Origin: Acinetobacter sp. NIPH 298
Lineage (GTDB): Bacteria > Pseudomonadota > Gammaproteobacteria > Pseudomonadales > Moraxellaceae
Direction of reading: 5' to 3'
Assembly (NCBI RefSeq): GCF_000369505.1
Contig: NZ_KB850055.1
Location: forward strand, 1,517,706-1,581,705
DNA length: 64,000 nt
Part shown: positions 8,591 to 16,510 of the stretch, one piece after another
Layout of the letters: each line of letters starts with the position of its first letter
How positions within the stretch are numbered: position 1 is the first letter of the stretch
Program-made: the position numbers and the translations under genes
The notes under the pieces: model-generated
What the model was told of the DNA's origin: nothing
Seen by the model: the letters and a program-made list of their open reading frames with translations, nothing else
The model's database searches: none

Positions 8591-9370
8591 ATGGCTGCTT
8601 TTAACGTTGAACGCATTACTCATGTTCACCACTGGAATGACACTCTTTTCAGCTTTAAAACAACACGCGATACGAGCCTACGTTTTAAAAATGGTCAGTT
8701 CGTGATGATCGGACTTGAAGTGAATGGTAAGCCTTTAATGCGTGCTTATTCGATCGCAAGTGCAAATTATGAAGAAGAGTTAGAGTTCTTCTCAATTAAA
8801 GTACAAGATGGTCCACTCACCTCGATCTTACAAAAAGTACAAGTAGGTGATGAAATCCTGATTTCTAAAAAACCAACAGGTACTTTAGTACACGATGATT
8901 TGCTACCAGGTAAAAATTTATATCTTTTATCTTCTGGTACTGGACTTGCGCCATTCCTTTCTCTGCTTCGTGATCCAGAAACTTACGAAAAGTTTGAGAA
9001 AGTGATCATGGTACATGGTACACGTTATATTTCAGAACTTGCTTACCAAGACTTAATCCTAAATGAGCTTCCGAATCACGAGTTCTTTGAAGAATTAGGG
9101 ATCAAAGATAAATTGATTTACTACCCAACTGTAACGCGCGAACCGTTCCACACTCAAGGTCGTGTAACAACAGCGATTGAGACTGGTGAACTGTTTGAAA
9201 AAATCGGTTTACCTCGTTTTAATCGTGAAACTGACCGTGCCATGCTTTGTGGTAGCCCAGCTTTCCTAAAAGATGTGGCTGCGCTACTTGATCAGCATGG
9301 TTTAGTCGAATCACCACGTATGGGTGTTATGGGCGATTATGTGATCGAACGTGCATTTGTTGAAAAGTAA
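8591..9370 (+). CDS. fpr: Ferredoxin/flavodoxin-NADP reductase
   Basis: A 259-aa FAD enzyme that exchanges electrons between NADPH and ferredoxin or flavodoxin. The FAD-binding motif RAYSIAS lies at about residues 54-60, LLSSGTGLAPFLSLLRD at about 117 binds NADP, and the C-terminus has MLCGSPAFLKD and ends RAFVEK, the short-tailed bacterial subclass. It is divergent from trmO across a 100-base gap and is followed by a strong terminator, so it is a single-gene unit. Confidence 0.93.
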   Translation: MAAFNVERITHVHHWNDTLFSFKTTRDTSLRFKNGQFVMIGLEVNGKPLMRAYSIASANYEEELEFFSIKVQDGPLTSILQKVQVGDEILISKKPTGTLVHDDLLPGKNLYLLSSGTGLAPFLSLLRDPETYEKFEKVIMVHGTRYISELAYQDLILNELPNHEFFEELGIKDKLIYYPTVTREPFHTQGRVTTAIETGELFEKIGLPRFNRETDRAMLCGSPAFLKDVAALLDQHGLVESPRMGVMGDYVIERAFVEK

Positions 9371-9386
9371 TTTTCAGATGAGATCT

Positions 9387-9420
9387 AAAAGAAACCGAGT
9401 CAATTGACTCGGTTTCTTTT
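9387..9420. terminator. Perfect 34-bp palindromic terminator between fpr and a TetR gene
   Basis: The sequence is a perfect inverted repeat with 17-base arms centred on CAATTG, A-rich at the left end and T-rich at the right. It can terminate the convergent fpr (plus) and TetR (minus) transcripts. Confidence 0.85.
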
Positions 9421-9468
9421 ATTTAGCTTAAATTCATGGAAAATAAAAAATCAGTTAAAAATGATGAC

Positions 9469-10029
9469 TTAGGCTGCATCCAAAGTAATTAATCGTTCAA
9501 TATAAGACCAACATTCTTCAATTTCAGTATGATCTTTGCTTACTTTTGCATAAGCTGTCATGCCATCTAAAATATTTATATACATAGATGTCATTACATG
9601 CGGTTGGTCAACCTTTGCCTTTTCGAACAAATCCTCAAGCAATCCCATTAACCATTCTCTATACGCTACAATTGGACCGATAATGGATGGGTATTGTTGT
9701 AAGATTTCCAGGGATGCTTTTTGAAACATACATCCATGAAAGTCATCGGAATTGAACCAACCTAAGTGCCAAAAATAGACCGCTTTAATTTTACCCAAGT
9801 AATCATCTTCTTTGAGTAAGTTAATTTCTTGCTCAATCGCTTCTTGAATACTTTTATTTCTTCGAGATAAACACTCCTCGATCAAATTTTCTTTGGAAGG
9901 AAAGTATTTATAGAACGTCATTTTTGCAACGTTGGACTCAGCAATAATTCGATCTACGCCTACCGAACTGAAACTATGACGATTAAAGAGGTTTAGAGCC
10001 GTTGCAATAATATCTTCTTTTTTTGACAT
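9469..10029 (-). CDS. TetR/AcrR family transcriptional regulator
   Basis: A 186-aa repressor with an N-terminal TetR helix-turn-helix (KEDIIATALNLFNRHSFSSVGVD, then the recognition helix AKMTFYKYFPSKENL). The C-terminal ligand domain contains DDFHGCMFQKASLEI, similar to TetR_C domains in YxaF/LmrA-type regulators. It is transcribed divergently from the heme-oxygenase-fold gene across a 451-base gap, so that gene is the natural candidate target, with autoregulation. The ligand is unknown. Confidence 0.88.
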   Translation of the reverse strand: MSKKEDIIATALNLFNRHSFSSVGVDRIIAESNVAKMTFYKYFPSKENLIEECLSRRNKSIQEAIEQEINLLKEDDYLGKIKAVYFWHLGWFNSDDFHGCMFQKASLEILQQYPSIIGPIVAYREWLMGLLEDLFEKAKVDQPHVMTSMYINILDGMTAYAKVSKDHTEIEECWSYIERLITLDAA

Positions 10030-10480
10030 TTTATTATCCTTTTTAGAATTCTTTAAAAAAAATTAATGTATTATTTAGGCATGGTTTATAAGCTGGACAA
10101 TTCTGGCAACCATGCTTTTTCATATTATTTTAAGATCATTACAGAAAATATAGGTTTTTCCTTATTATCTCTCTTATAAATTAAGCAAAAATGAGGTTAT
10201 AAACAAGCTGATTTGTAAAAAAATCTTTCTATTTCTAAAAAAATTAAAATATATTGTGCATTAATTCACCTTTTAGTGCACTTTTGATTAATTATCAATC
10301 TAAATTGAGATTATTTAGCTTATTGAAAAAATTGATTTCACAAAAAATTCATCTTATATTTAATTTATCCAATAAAAATATCTTTGGTTGGGCCAATAGT
10401 TATATTCATAAGCAACCAAAAAAATCGAACTATACCATTGGAAAAGCAATAATATTTATTAATTCATTGAGTAAAAAACT
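10030..10480. other. AT-rich divergent intergenic region with an inverted repeat
   Basis: No convincing gene is seen in these 451 bases. Near the TetR start is a small AGAATTCT palindrome (10045-10052), a possible operator. At 10079-10115 the 8-base arms GCATGGTT and AACCATGC enclose 21 bases and are followed by TTTTT on the plus strand, so the element could be an attenuator or terminator of a short leader RNA or small RNA. A 91-codon open frame at 10254-10529 overlaps the downstream gene start and looks non-coding (Asn/Lys/Ile-rich). Confidence 0.5.
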
Positions 10481-11341
10481 ATGCCAAAAAAAATTGAAAA
10501 CTTTGACAACCCTAGACAGAAAGCTATAGACGGAATGAAAAATAGTATTTCTGCCGATGTATGGAACAACAATTTGAATTTTCTGAAGACATTAAGAGCA
10601 GAAATTTCAAATCATCCAGTATCTAAACATCCTGCAATCCAACTTCTAAATGACGGTTTAATTGATAAGGAGACCTTAAAACACATTCATTTAGAATATC
10701 GCCATGCAATCGTACAGGTATTTACCGATGCTTTGCTGATGGCGCAATTCCAAACAAAACAATTAGAACCTCGACTATTATCTGGTTCCAAAATGTACCC
10801 TCGTTTTTTATTAAATCTTAATATATTAGATGAGTTTGGTTTCCGCCCTGCACTCGATAAAGATGAATATTATTCTGGAAATCCAGAATATGCACATTAT
10901 CCATTATTTGAAGACGTCCTTGATGATTTTGAATTAACTCAAGCGGAACGCAATAACTATTTACCTTCAATCATCGCACAAAAAGTTCGTGCATATCTAG
11001 AAAACTCCTTTCATTGCTATCGCGCAGTTACCGCACTCTTAGCTGTTGCTGAAGAAGAAGTCATTTTATTTAGTCCGGCGCTTCGTCAAGCAACCCATTC
11101 GGTTGGCTTTGATGTGAGCAGCGGATATTATCACGTGCATGGCGTCTCACATGATGCAACATCTGAAGCCGCAGACGATGATCACGAAGATGATTTATGG
11201 TTTGTCCTTGCTCAAGCATGTACTGAAGCCGACTATACATCTATTCGTAAAATTTGTTTTGAGTACTGTGATTTATGGCAACAATTTTGGGATGAACAAA
11301 TTGTGAGCTATCAATATGAAGCAAACAGAAAGTTAGCTTAA
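10481..11341 (+). CDS. Heme-oxygenase-fold, probable metal-dependent oxidase/oxygenase (HDO-like)
   Basis: A 286-aa mostly helical protein that I assign tentatively to the iron-containing redox enzyme / heme-oxygenase-like diiron (HDO) group. Candidate ligands: Glu72 and His75 in LEYRH (an ExxH, as in UndA), Glu191-193 in VAEEEV, and a His/Asp-rich segment with His218, His220, His224, His235 and nearby Asp residues (DDDHEDDLW). No signal peptide or membrane helix is seen. The substrate is unknown. It is a single gene opposite a TetR regulator and ends in a shared terminator with the convergent flavoprotein. The first residues (MPKKIENF) follow a weak ribosome site. Confidence 0.6.
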   Translation: MPKKIENFDNPRQKAIDGMKNSISADVWNNNLNFLKTLRAEISNHPVSKHPAIQLLNDGLIDKETLKHIHLEYRHAIVQVFTDALLMAQFQTKQLEPRLLSGSKMYPRFLLNLNILDEFGFRPALDKDEYYSGNPEYAHYPLFEDVLDDFELTQAERNNYLPSIIAQKVRAYLENSFHCYRAVTALLAVAEEEVILFSPALRQATHSVGFDVSSGYYHVHGVSHDATSEAADDDHEDDLWFVLAQACTEADYTSIRKICFEYCDLWQQFWDEQIVSYQYEANRKLA

Positions 11342-11355
11342 ATATAAAATCAATC

Positions 11356-11393
11356 AAAGGTCATCTCCATATTTTTCATGGAAAATGACCTTT
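11356..11393. terminator. Convergent terminator hairpin
   Basis: Arms aaaggtcat and atgaccttt, with additional TCCAT/ATGGA pairing inside, lie between the stop codons of two convergent genes and are followed by an AT-rich stretch on both sides. Confidence 0.75.
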
Positions 11394-11402
11394 AAATTTT
11401 AA

Positions 11403-12281
11403 TTAAAATATCAGTGATCGGTGTGCTGCCACACCCGCCATTGTTCCATCCCCAACAGCAAGTGATACAGAACCACCCAATCGTGCTACATCCCCGCAGG
11501 CAAAAACACCAGCCACGGATGTTTCTTTTAGCGCATTGGTCTTAATCACCTCACCCATTACATTTTTTTCTATTTCACAGCCTAAATGTGCTATCCAGTC
11601 TTGTGAAATTAAACATTGAGTTGTGACAAAAATACCATCCATTGAAAGATGCTCTTCATTTTCAAGAATAATCTCACTTTGTCCCACGATTTCCTTAATG
11701 ATTCGTTGTTCAATAATGACACCGCGCTCAATAAGTTGTGCTTGTATTTCTGCCTCGATTTTTTGTCCATTTAAAAAGAAAGTCACACTCCCCCATTCAG
11801 GCAACATCATCGCCATGTGCGCAGCGTTTTCTGAGCTGGCAATAAGACCAATACGTCCTTGGTTGAGTTCATAGCCATGACAATAAGGACAATGAAAAAT
11901 ACTTTTGCCCCACCGCTCCGCAAGTCCTTTGATTTCAGGTAGTTGATCTTTCACACCTGTTGCTACAATGATCTTTTTAGCGCTGACTGCATGTGTTCCA
12001 TCAATACAAAGATGGAAGTTATCTTCTTTCCGTTCAATCCGTTTGACGGATCCATCCATCCAATCTACAGTTTTATACTGAAGTAATTGTTGCTTTCCGA
12101 TCTGAGCTATTTCACTCGCTGCAGTACCATCTTGCGTGAGAAATCCATGTGAATGATCTGCAAAACGATTTCTGCGCTGCCCTGCATCGATGACCACCAC
12201 ACGCCTTCTCGCTCGTCCTAAAGGTAACGCTGCCGCTAAGCCCGCATAACTCCCTCCAATGATTGCAACATCATAATTCAT
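11403..12281 (-). CDS. Thioredoxin-reductase-like NAD(P)/FAD-dependent oxidoreductase
   Basis: A 292-aa flavoprotein with an N-terminal FAD Rossmann motif GGSYAGLAAA, the redox pair CPYC at residues 131-134, and the C-terminal FAD motif GVFACGDVA. The insertion around CPYCHGYE and the lack of a classical NADP GxGxxA motif place it with the short TrxR-like group rather than the main thioredoxin reductase. It is divergent from an Rrf2 regulator, with two operator-like repeats between them, which suggests a redox- or electrophile-responsive pair. The substrate is unknown. Confidence 0.85.
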   Translation of the reverse strand: MNYDVAIIGGSYAGLAAALPLGRARRRVVVIDAGQRRNRFADHSHGFLTQDGTAASEIAQIGKQQLLQYKTVDWMDGSVKRIERKEDNFHLCIDGTHAVSAKKIIVATGVKDQLPEIKGLAERWGKSIFHCPYCHGYELNQGRIGLIASSENAAHMAMMLPEWGSVTFFLNGQKIEAEIQAQLIERGVIIEQRIIKEIVGQSEIILENEEHLSMDGIFVTTQCLISQDWIAHLGCEIEKNVMGEVIKTNALKETSVAGVFACGDVARLGGSVSLAVGDGTMAGVAAHRSLIF

Positions 12282-12295
12282 TTCAACACCATTAA

Positions 12296-12352
12296 GTAAC
12301 TTTTAAAGTTACATTAATACTTTTCATTTATATTTGCAACTTTTAATGTTAC
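12296..12352. promoter_or_regulatory. Two operator-like inverted repeats, candidate Rrf2 binding sites
   Basis: GTAACTTTTAAAGTTAC at 12296-12312 and GCAACTTTTAATGTTAC at 12336-12352 are near-identical palindromes exactly 40 bases apart (about four helical turns). Each is followed by ATTAATA. They lie in the 107-base divergent region between the flavoprotein and the Rrf2 gene, so occupancy of both could control both promoters. Confidence 0.7.
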
Positions 12353-12388
12353 ATTAATAATCCATTTCAACATTTGATTTTTTATCTT

Positions 12389-12844
12389 ATGCGTATCGAC
12401 AGCAAGCTTTCTCGTATGCTTCATGTACTGCTTCACATGGCCAGACAGAATAAAATTTTTACTTCGGAAGAGATCGCCAATATGCTATCAACCAATGCAG
12501 TGGTCGTTAGACGCACGATGGCTGGATTGAAAACCGCGGGTTTTATCCAATCAGAAAAAGGACCTAAGGGTGGTTGGCATCTTATCGCCGATTTAGAGAA
12601 AATTACTTTACTAGATATTTATAATGCAGTGGGTGAGCCAACAATTTTTGCTATGGGTAATGAAAGACAAAATCCAGAGTGTGGTGTCGAACGTGTTGTA
12701 AATGCAGCCTTAGAAGATGCAATGCAACAGGCACAAAATATTCTTTTAGCAAAATTAAAAGCAACGACACTTGCTGACCTTGCATACGAGTTTGATCAAC
12801 TTTATCAAGCAAAAATGCACGACCACCATGCAGTAAAATCTTAA
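12389..12844 (+). CDS. Rrf2 family transcriptional regulator
   Basis: A 151-aa winged-helix regulator of the Rrf2 family: DSKLSRMLHVLLHMA, then TSEEIANMLSTNAVVVRRTMAGLK and the wing KGPKGGWHL. Only one Cys (in PECGVE) remains where IscR/NsrR have three for an iron-sulfur cluster, so this is a YwnA-like member that may sense through a single thiol or a small ligand. I chose the ATG at 12389 (MRIDSKLSRM) over a TTG 15 bases upstream. It is divergent from the flavoprotein, its likely target. Confidence 0.88.
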   Translation: MRIDSKLSRMLHVLLHMARQNKIFTSEEIANMLSTNAVVVRRTMAGLKTAGFIQSEKGPKGGWHLIADLEKITLLDIYNAVGEPTIFAMGNERQNPECGVERVVNAALEDAMQQAQNILLAKLKATTLADLAYEFDQLYQAKMHDHHAVKS

Positions 12845-12960
12845 TAACGGCATATTCAAGGTTTTTCACAGGATTCGCTTACTTTGCGATCATGTAATTT
12901 ATTAAAGAGCAGCCTGATAAATTGCGATACAATTCAACTTTATTTATAAATGACGGCGAT

Positions 12961-13416
12961 ATGTTTTCACAACTCGATATCAATCTATTGGTTCTGCTCA
13001 TCTTACTCGCTGTTGGTGTTTTTAGTCATAATACTGCGGTGACGATTGCAACTGGGGTACTGATACTCGTAAAACTCACACCGTTAGAACAATTTTTCCC
13101 TTATATCCAACAACATGGCCTAAACATTGGAATTATTATTCTTACTATCGGCGTGCTTGCGCCTATCGCTAGCGGGAAAATAAGTGGCGAGAATATTTTA
13201 AAATCTTTTATCAGTGTGAAGTCTTTAATCGCCATTGCTATCGGATTATTGGTTGCATGGCTGGGAGGCCGTGGTATGAAACTCATGACCAGCCAACCCG
13301 ATGTCATCGCAGGCTTATTGATCGGAACTGTCGCTGGTGTTGCGTTGCTGAGAGGTGTTCCTGTTGGTCCACTTATCGCTGCGGGGATTTTATCTGTTTT
13401 TATTGGGAAATCTTAA
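12961..13416 (+). CDS. DUF441 / YeaL family inner-membrane protein
   Basis: A 151-aa hydrophobic protein with about four to five membrane segments ([13 protein letters not shown], a long segment from about 48, [15 protein letters not shown], and [15 protein letters not shown] then [14 protein letters not shown]). It matches the length and Gly-rich C-terminus of the YeaL/DUF441 family, whose function is unknown. The ATG at 12961 gives the family-typical start [13 protein letters not shown]; the frame opens earlier at 12922 without homology. No operon partner is evident. Confidence 0.85.
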   Translation: MFSQLDINLLVLLILLAVGVFSHNTAVTIATGVLILVKLTPLEQFFPYIQQHGLNIGIIILTIGVLAPIASGKISGENILKSFISVKSLIAIAIGLLVAWLGGRGMKLMTSQPDVIAGLLIGTVAGVALLRGVPVGPLIAAGILSVFIGKS

Positions 13417-13455
13417 TCTTCGTCGTACATCCATTTTGATAGAAAACCGTCTAAG

Positions 13456-13490
13456 GGGTAGTTCAGAAAAACTAATTTCATTCACTACCC
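13456..13490. repeat. Inverted repeat between convergent genes
   Basis: Arms GGGTAGT (13456-13462) and ACTACCC (13484-13490) enclose 21 bases between the DUF441 gene and metR. No T-run follows, so it is a weak terminator candidate at best. Confidence 0.5.
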
Positions 13491-13512
13491 ATTCAACAGA
13501 CGCTTGTTTTAA

Positions 13513-14433
13513 CTATTTTTCATAATAAACAGCTCGCTTCTGCGAAAATTTTTCTAGCTGCTTTAAAAAGCCCTCAAAATAATTCTTTTCTTTATCTTCA
13601 GAACGATAGCCAGCATATAAGGTACGTCTTAGCCCTTGAGGTGAAACGCAATCCAAACGACGACTGACCACCCAACCCTTTTGCTCATATTCATTAACCA
13701 CCCAATCAGGCAAAGCAGCGATCCCTCGCCCACTTGCAACCAACTGAATTAACATCTGCGTCAAATCGGTGGTTCGAATATGCTTAGGTTGAATATTTGC
13801 AGGAATGAACAAATGCGCCATGATGTCCAAACGATGTTTATCGACGGGATAAGTGATTAAGGTTTCTTCTGCCAAATCTTGTACAGAAACATGTTCTGCG
13901 CGAACAAAAGGATGTGTGTTAGATAACACCAAACGTGACTCATATTCAAAGATTGGGAAATACGCGATCCCCTTGAGTGCAATTGGATCTGCCGTAATCA
14001 ACAAATCAAATTCCGCATTTTGGAGTAATTCATGTGGGTTTGATTCAAAGCCTGCGGCAAAATCCAAGTCAACATCAGGATATTGGTGACGATATTGGTT
14101 TAACAAAGGCATCAACCAATCAAAACAACTATGACACTCAGACGAAAAGATGATCCGCCCTGTTTGCCCATGTACGATACGTGCAATATCCGTTTGGGTA
14201 ATTTGCACCTGTGGCAATACATCATCTGCAAGTTTGAGCAAGCGCTCCCCAACATTAGAAAAGGTCACTGGACGGCTACGGCGATTGACCACTTCTATAC
14301 CATACCAGTGATCAAGCTCTTTGAGTTGATGCGAAATTGCCGAAGGCGTAAGACATAAATCTGCTGCGGCTGCAACCAATGAACCATGTTCTCTTAAAGC
14401 AGTCAGTGTTTTTAAATGACGAAGTTCTAGCAC
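13513..14433 (-). CDS. metR: LysR-type regulator MetR
   Basis: A LysR-family activator of methionine biosynthesis genes that uses homocysteine as co-inducer. The N-terminal helix-turn-helix is LRHLKTLTALREHGSLVAAA, and the effector domain contains SSECHSCFDWLMPLL, closely matching the ECHSCIQWL block of E. coli MetR. The GTG at 14433 (LELRHLKTL) aligns with the E. coli start; an ATG at 14463 adds ten residues. No met biosynthetic gene is adjacent, unlike the metE-metR pair of E. coli. Confidence 0.85.
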   Translation of the reverse strand: MLELRHLKTLTALREHGSLVAAAADLCLTPSAISHQLKELDHWYGIEVVNRRSRPVTFSNVGERLLKLADDVLPQVQITQTDIARIVHGQTGRIIFSSECHSCFDWLMPLLNQYRHQYPDVDLDFAAGFESNPHELLQNAEFDLLITADPIALKGIAYFPIFEYESRLVLSNTHPFVRAEHVSVQDLAEETLITYPVDKHRLDIMAHLFIPANIQPKHIRTTDLTQMLIQLVASGRGIAALPDWVVNEYEQKGWVVSRRLDCVSPQGLRRTLYAGYRSEDKEKNYFEGFLKQLEKFSQKRAVYYEK

Positions 14434-14475
14434 GACACGAACCAAAAATTGAATTAAATTCATCTTAACATGGAA

Positions 14476-14670
14476 TTAATGAGCTTGTCTCAACATGAAT
14501 TTTACCTCATTATTCTTAGGTAAAATGAATTTTAATAATCTTAAAAAGTTGAATGCATATTCTGTCCATTCAAGCTCATATACTGAGCTATCCGATTCTT
14601 CTTGGCTATCCGAAATTTTCAAGCGTATTTTATAATTAGCAAAATTCAGTTCAACCTGAGAATATTTCAT
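14476..14670 (-). CDS. Small hypothetical protein
   Basis: A 64-residue frame, [17 protein letters not shown]..., with an acidic/serine patch ([10 protein letters not shown]) and a basic tail. It precedes metR on the same strand by a few tens of bases and is divergent from queH. I see no recognisable family and no strong ribosome site. The alternation of polar and hydrophobic residues looks protein-like, but it may be a chance frame. Confidence 0.35.
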   Translation of the reverse strand: MKYSQVELNFANYKIRLKISDSQEESDSSVYELEWTEYAFNFLRLLKFILPKNNEVKFMLRQAH

Positions 14671-14741
14671 TTAATTCAAATTCAAGACGATCAGAAACCT
14701 TTTACAATAGGAGATTATTCACTTATTTATCTTCGTTTGCC

Positions 14742-15416
14742 ATGTCTCTTGAACGCCAAAAGCTTACACTGCCTGAAGGTCACGATAAATTATTATTACA
14801 TTCATGCTGCGCTCCCTGCTCAGGTGAGGTCATGGAAACATTAATCGAATCTGGTATCGACTTTTCGATCTTTTTTTATAATCCCAACATCCATCCAGTC
14901 AAAGAATATTTGATTCGTAAAGAAGAAAATATTCGTTTTGCAGAAAAGCATAATATTCCGTTTATTGACTGTGACTACGATACCGACAATTGGTTTGCAC
15001 GTGCCAAAGGTATGGAAGACGAACCTGAGAAAGGCATTCGCTGCACCATGTGTTTTGATATGCGCTTCGAGAGAACTGCACTGTACGCCCATGAACATGG
15101 CTTTGGCTTAATTAGTAGTTCGTTGGGTATTTCGCGTTGGAAGAATATGCAGCAAATCAACGACTGTGGTCTTCGAGCCGCATCTCATTATCCCGAAATG
15201 CAATATTGGGACTATAACTGGCGTAAAAACGGTGGTGCTGTCAGGATGCTGGAAGTCAGTAAACGTGAAGAATTCTATCAGCAAGAGTACTGTGGCTGTG
15301 TTTATTCACTCAGAGATACCAATCGCTGGCGTATGGGCAATGGACGCGATCGCATTAAACTTGGCGTAAAGTTCTATAGCAATGCGATGGATGATGAACA
15401 CAATGAATCAACTTGA
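14742..15416 (+). CDS. queH: Epoxyqueuosine reductase QueH
   Basis: A 224-aa iron-sulfur enzyme of the DUF208/QueH family that reduces epoxyqueuosine to queuosine in tRNA, the non-orthologous alternative to QueG. The cysteine motifs [11 protein letters not shown] (Cys22, 23, 26), [13 protein letters not shown] and YCGC are intact. It is a stand-alone gene with a terminator 35 bases after the stop. queF of the same pathway is in this window at 61.9 kb. The start [23 protein letters not shown] puts the first motif at the usual distance. Confidence 0.93.
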   Translation: MSLERQKLTLPEGHDKLLLHSCCAPCSGEVMETLIESGIDFSIFFYNPNIHPVKEYLIRKEENIRFAEKHNIPFIDCDYDTDNWFARAKGMEDEPEKGIRCTMCFDMRFERTALYAHEHGFGLISSSLGISRWKNMQQINDCGLRAASHYPEMQYWDYNWRKNGGAVRMLEVSKREEFYQQEYCGCVYSLRDTNRWRMGNGRDRIKLGVKFYSNAMDDEHNEST

Positions 15417-15450
15417 TGAATAGAATGAAAAGCGGGCAAATGTGATTAAA

Positions 15451-15481
15451 AAAGGCTAATCCATTCTAGAGATTAGCCTTT
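15451..15481. terminator. Bidirectional terminator between queH and the DUF4198 gene
   Basis: Arms AAAGGCTAATC and GATTAGCCTTT enclose 9 bases. An A-run lies on the left and the element separates two convergent stop codons. Confidence 0.85.
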
Positions 15482-15488
15482 CCATTTC

Positions 15489-16280
15489 TTAATTTACAGA
15501 CAAACTAATAATGCTATAGAACTGATTACTTGGTTTTTTTTTGCTATCAACCGACTCTGTAACTTCTACTAAATACTCCCCTGCACTTGGGAAAACTAAA
15601 TCCACTGTCCCATCTGTATTTGCTTTTAGGGTTTTCGCCTGTTCGTCCGTTGCACCTTTAGCGCGAAGCACAACTTCAGCATTTGCTAAAGGCTGATTCG
15701 CTTTAATCACTTTTATTTTATTCGCTTGATTGGCTTTTAACTCATTTGGATGAGTTAAAAACTCAACCTGAATCGGCGCTGCAGTTGACCGTACAGGTGA
15801 ACTTTTCTCTTTTGTGATATAGGTAAATAATGACCATTCACGCGTCACTTCAACTGAGGCAATTTTCTTGCCTTTTAAATCAGCAGGAATCAGATAATCC
15901 CGTTCAGCTTTTGCTGGTGCGTTGTCTTCCGCTAAATCAAAAAATAATTTCCATTCTTTTTGGTCTTGTACATACTTCAATGGATAGCTTGCTTTGGTTT
16001 GTACGCTATAAGTACCCGCTTCAGGTAATTTCAAATCAAATACTGTGCTAGAACCAAGTTTCGAATCTGGCTCTATCGTACTTTTAATTTGTTTCGGATT
16101 TGTGATTTCAAACTTAGGGCTTTTTAGCGCATATTCACTGTTCAAGGCTTCTTCAGCATAACCTGCTAAAATTGCGACTTGGGTATTTGTCGTTTGATAT
16201 GCAACAGGTGCAACATAAGGCTCGTGTGCAGCACTATAACCTGAGATTAAAGCCAACGACGCAATCAATAATTTTTTCAC
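15489..16280 (-). CDS. DUF4198 periplasmic protein, probable metal-uptake accessory
   Basis: About 263 aa with a cleavable signal peptide (KKLLIASLALISGYSAA, cut before HEPYVAP), as in DUF4198 proteins linked to cobalt, nickel or iron transport. The mature protein looks like two beta-sandwich halves; the second (about 175-260) resembles a carboxypeptidase-regulatory or Ig-like fold (GTVDLVFPSAGEYLVEV). The GTG at 16280 has gggaaac upstream; an ATG at 16301 would add seven residues. A Fur-like box about 85 bases upstream suggests iron regulation. The role is inferred only. Confidence 0.75.
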   Translation of the reverse strand: MKKLLIASLALISGYSAAHEPYVAPVAYQTTNTQVAILAGYAEEALNSEYALKSPKFEITNPKQIKSTIEPDSKLGSSTVFDLKLPEAGTYSVQTKASYPLKYVQDQKEWKLFFDLAEDNAPAKAERDYLIPADLKGKKIASVEVTREWSLFTYITKEKSSPVRSTAAPIQVEFLTHPNELKANQANKIKVIKANQPLANAEVVLRAKGATDEQAKTLKANTDGTVDLVFPSAGEYLVEVTESVDSKKKPSNQFYSIISLSVN

Positions 16281-16364
16281 AGTTGTTTCCCATCCATTCA
16301 TCCACTTACTCATTGATTAAGTGTAGTGGTTCAGCCAATTAGTCTATAAAATGCATTATACATA

Positions 16365-16382
16365 AATGAAAATAATTATCAT
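16365..16382 (-). promoter_or_regulatory. Fur-like box upstream of the DUF4198 gene
   Basis: AATGAAAATAATTATCAT fits the Fur repeat pattern moderately well. It lies in the divergent region between the DUF4198 gene and an MFS gene and could serve either. Confidence 0.5.
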
Positions 16383-16510
16383 AAAGATTTAGTATTACTA
16401 TTTTGACCTGCTATTTCAATCTTAGGTTGCATATATAAAATTTGTGTTCTTTTTCACATTTCTGTGATCTGCTCGATATAATATCGTCGCTTTATATGTT
16501 TCGAGATCGT

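Noticed and set aside
10254..10529. 91-codon frame before the HDO-like gene
   Set aside because: AT-driven Asn/Lys/Ile-rich frame overlapping the real start in another frame; no ribosome site.
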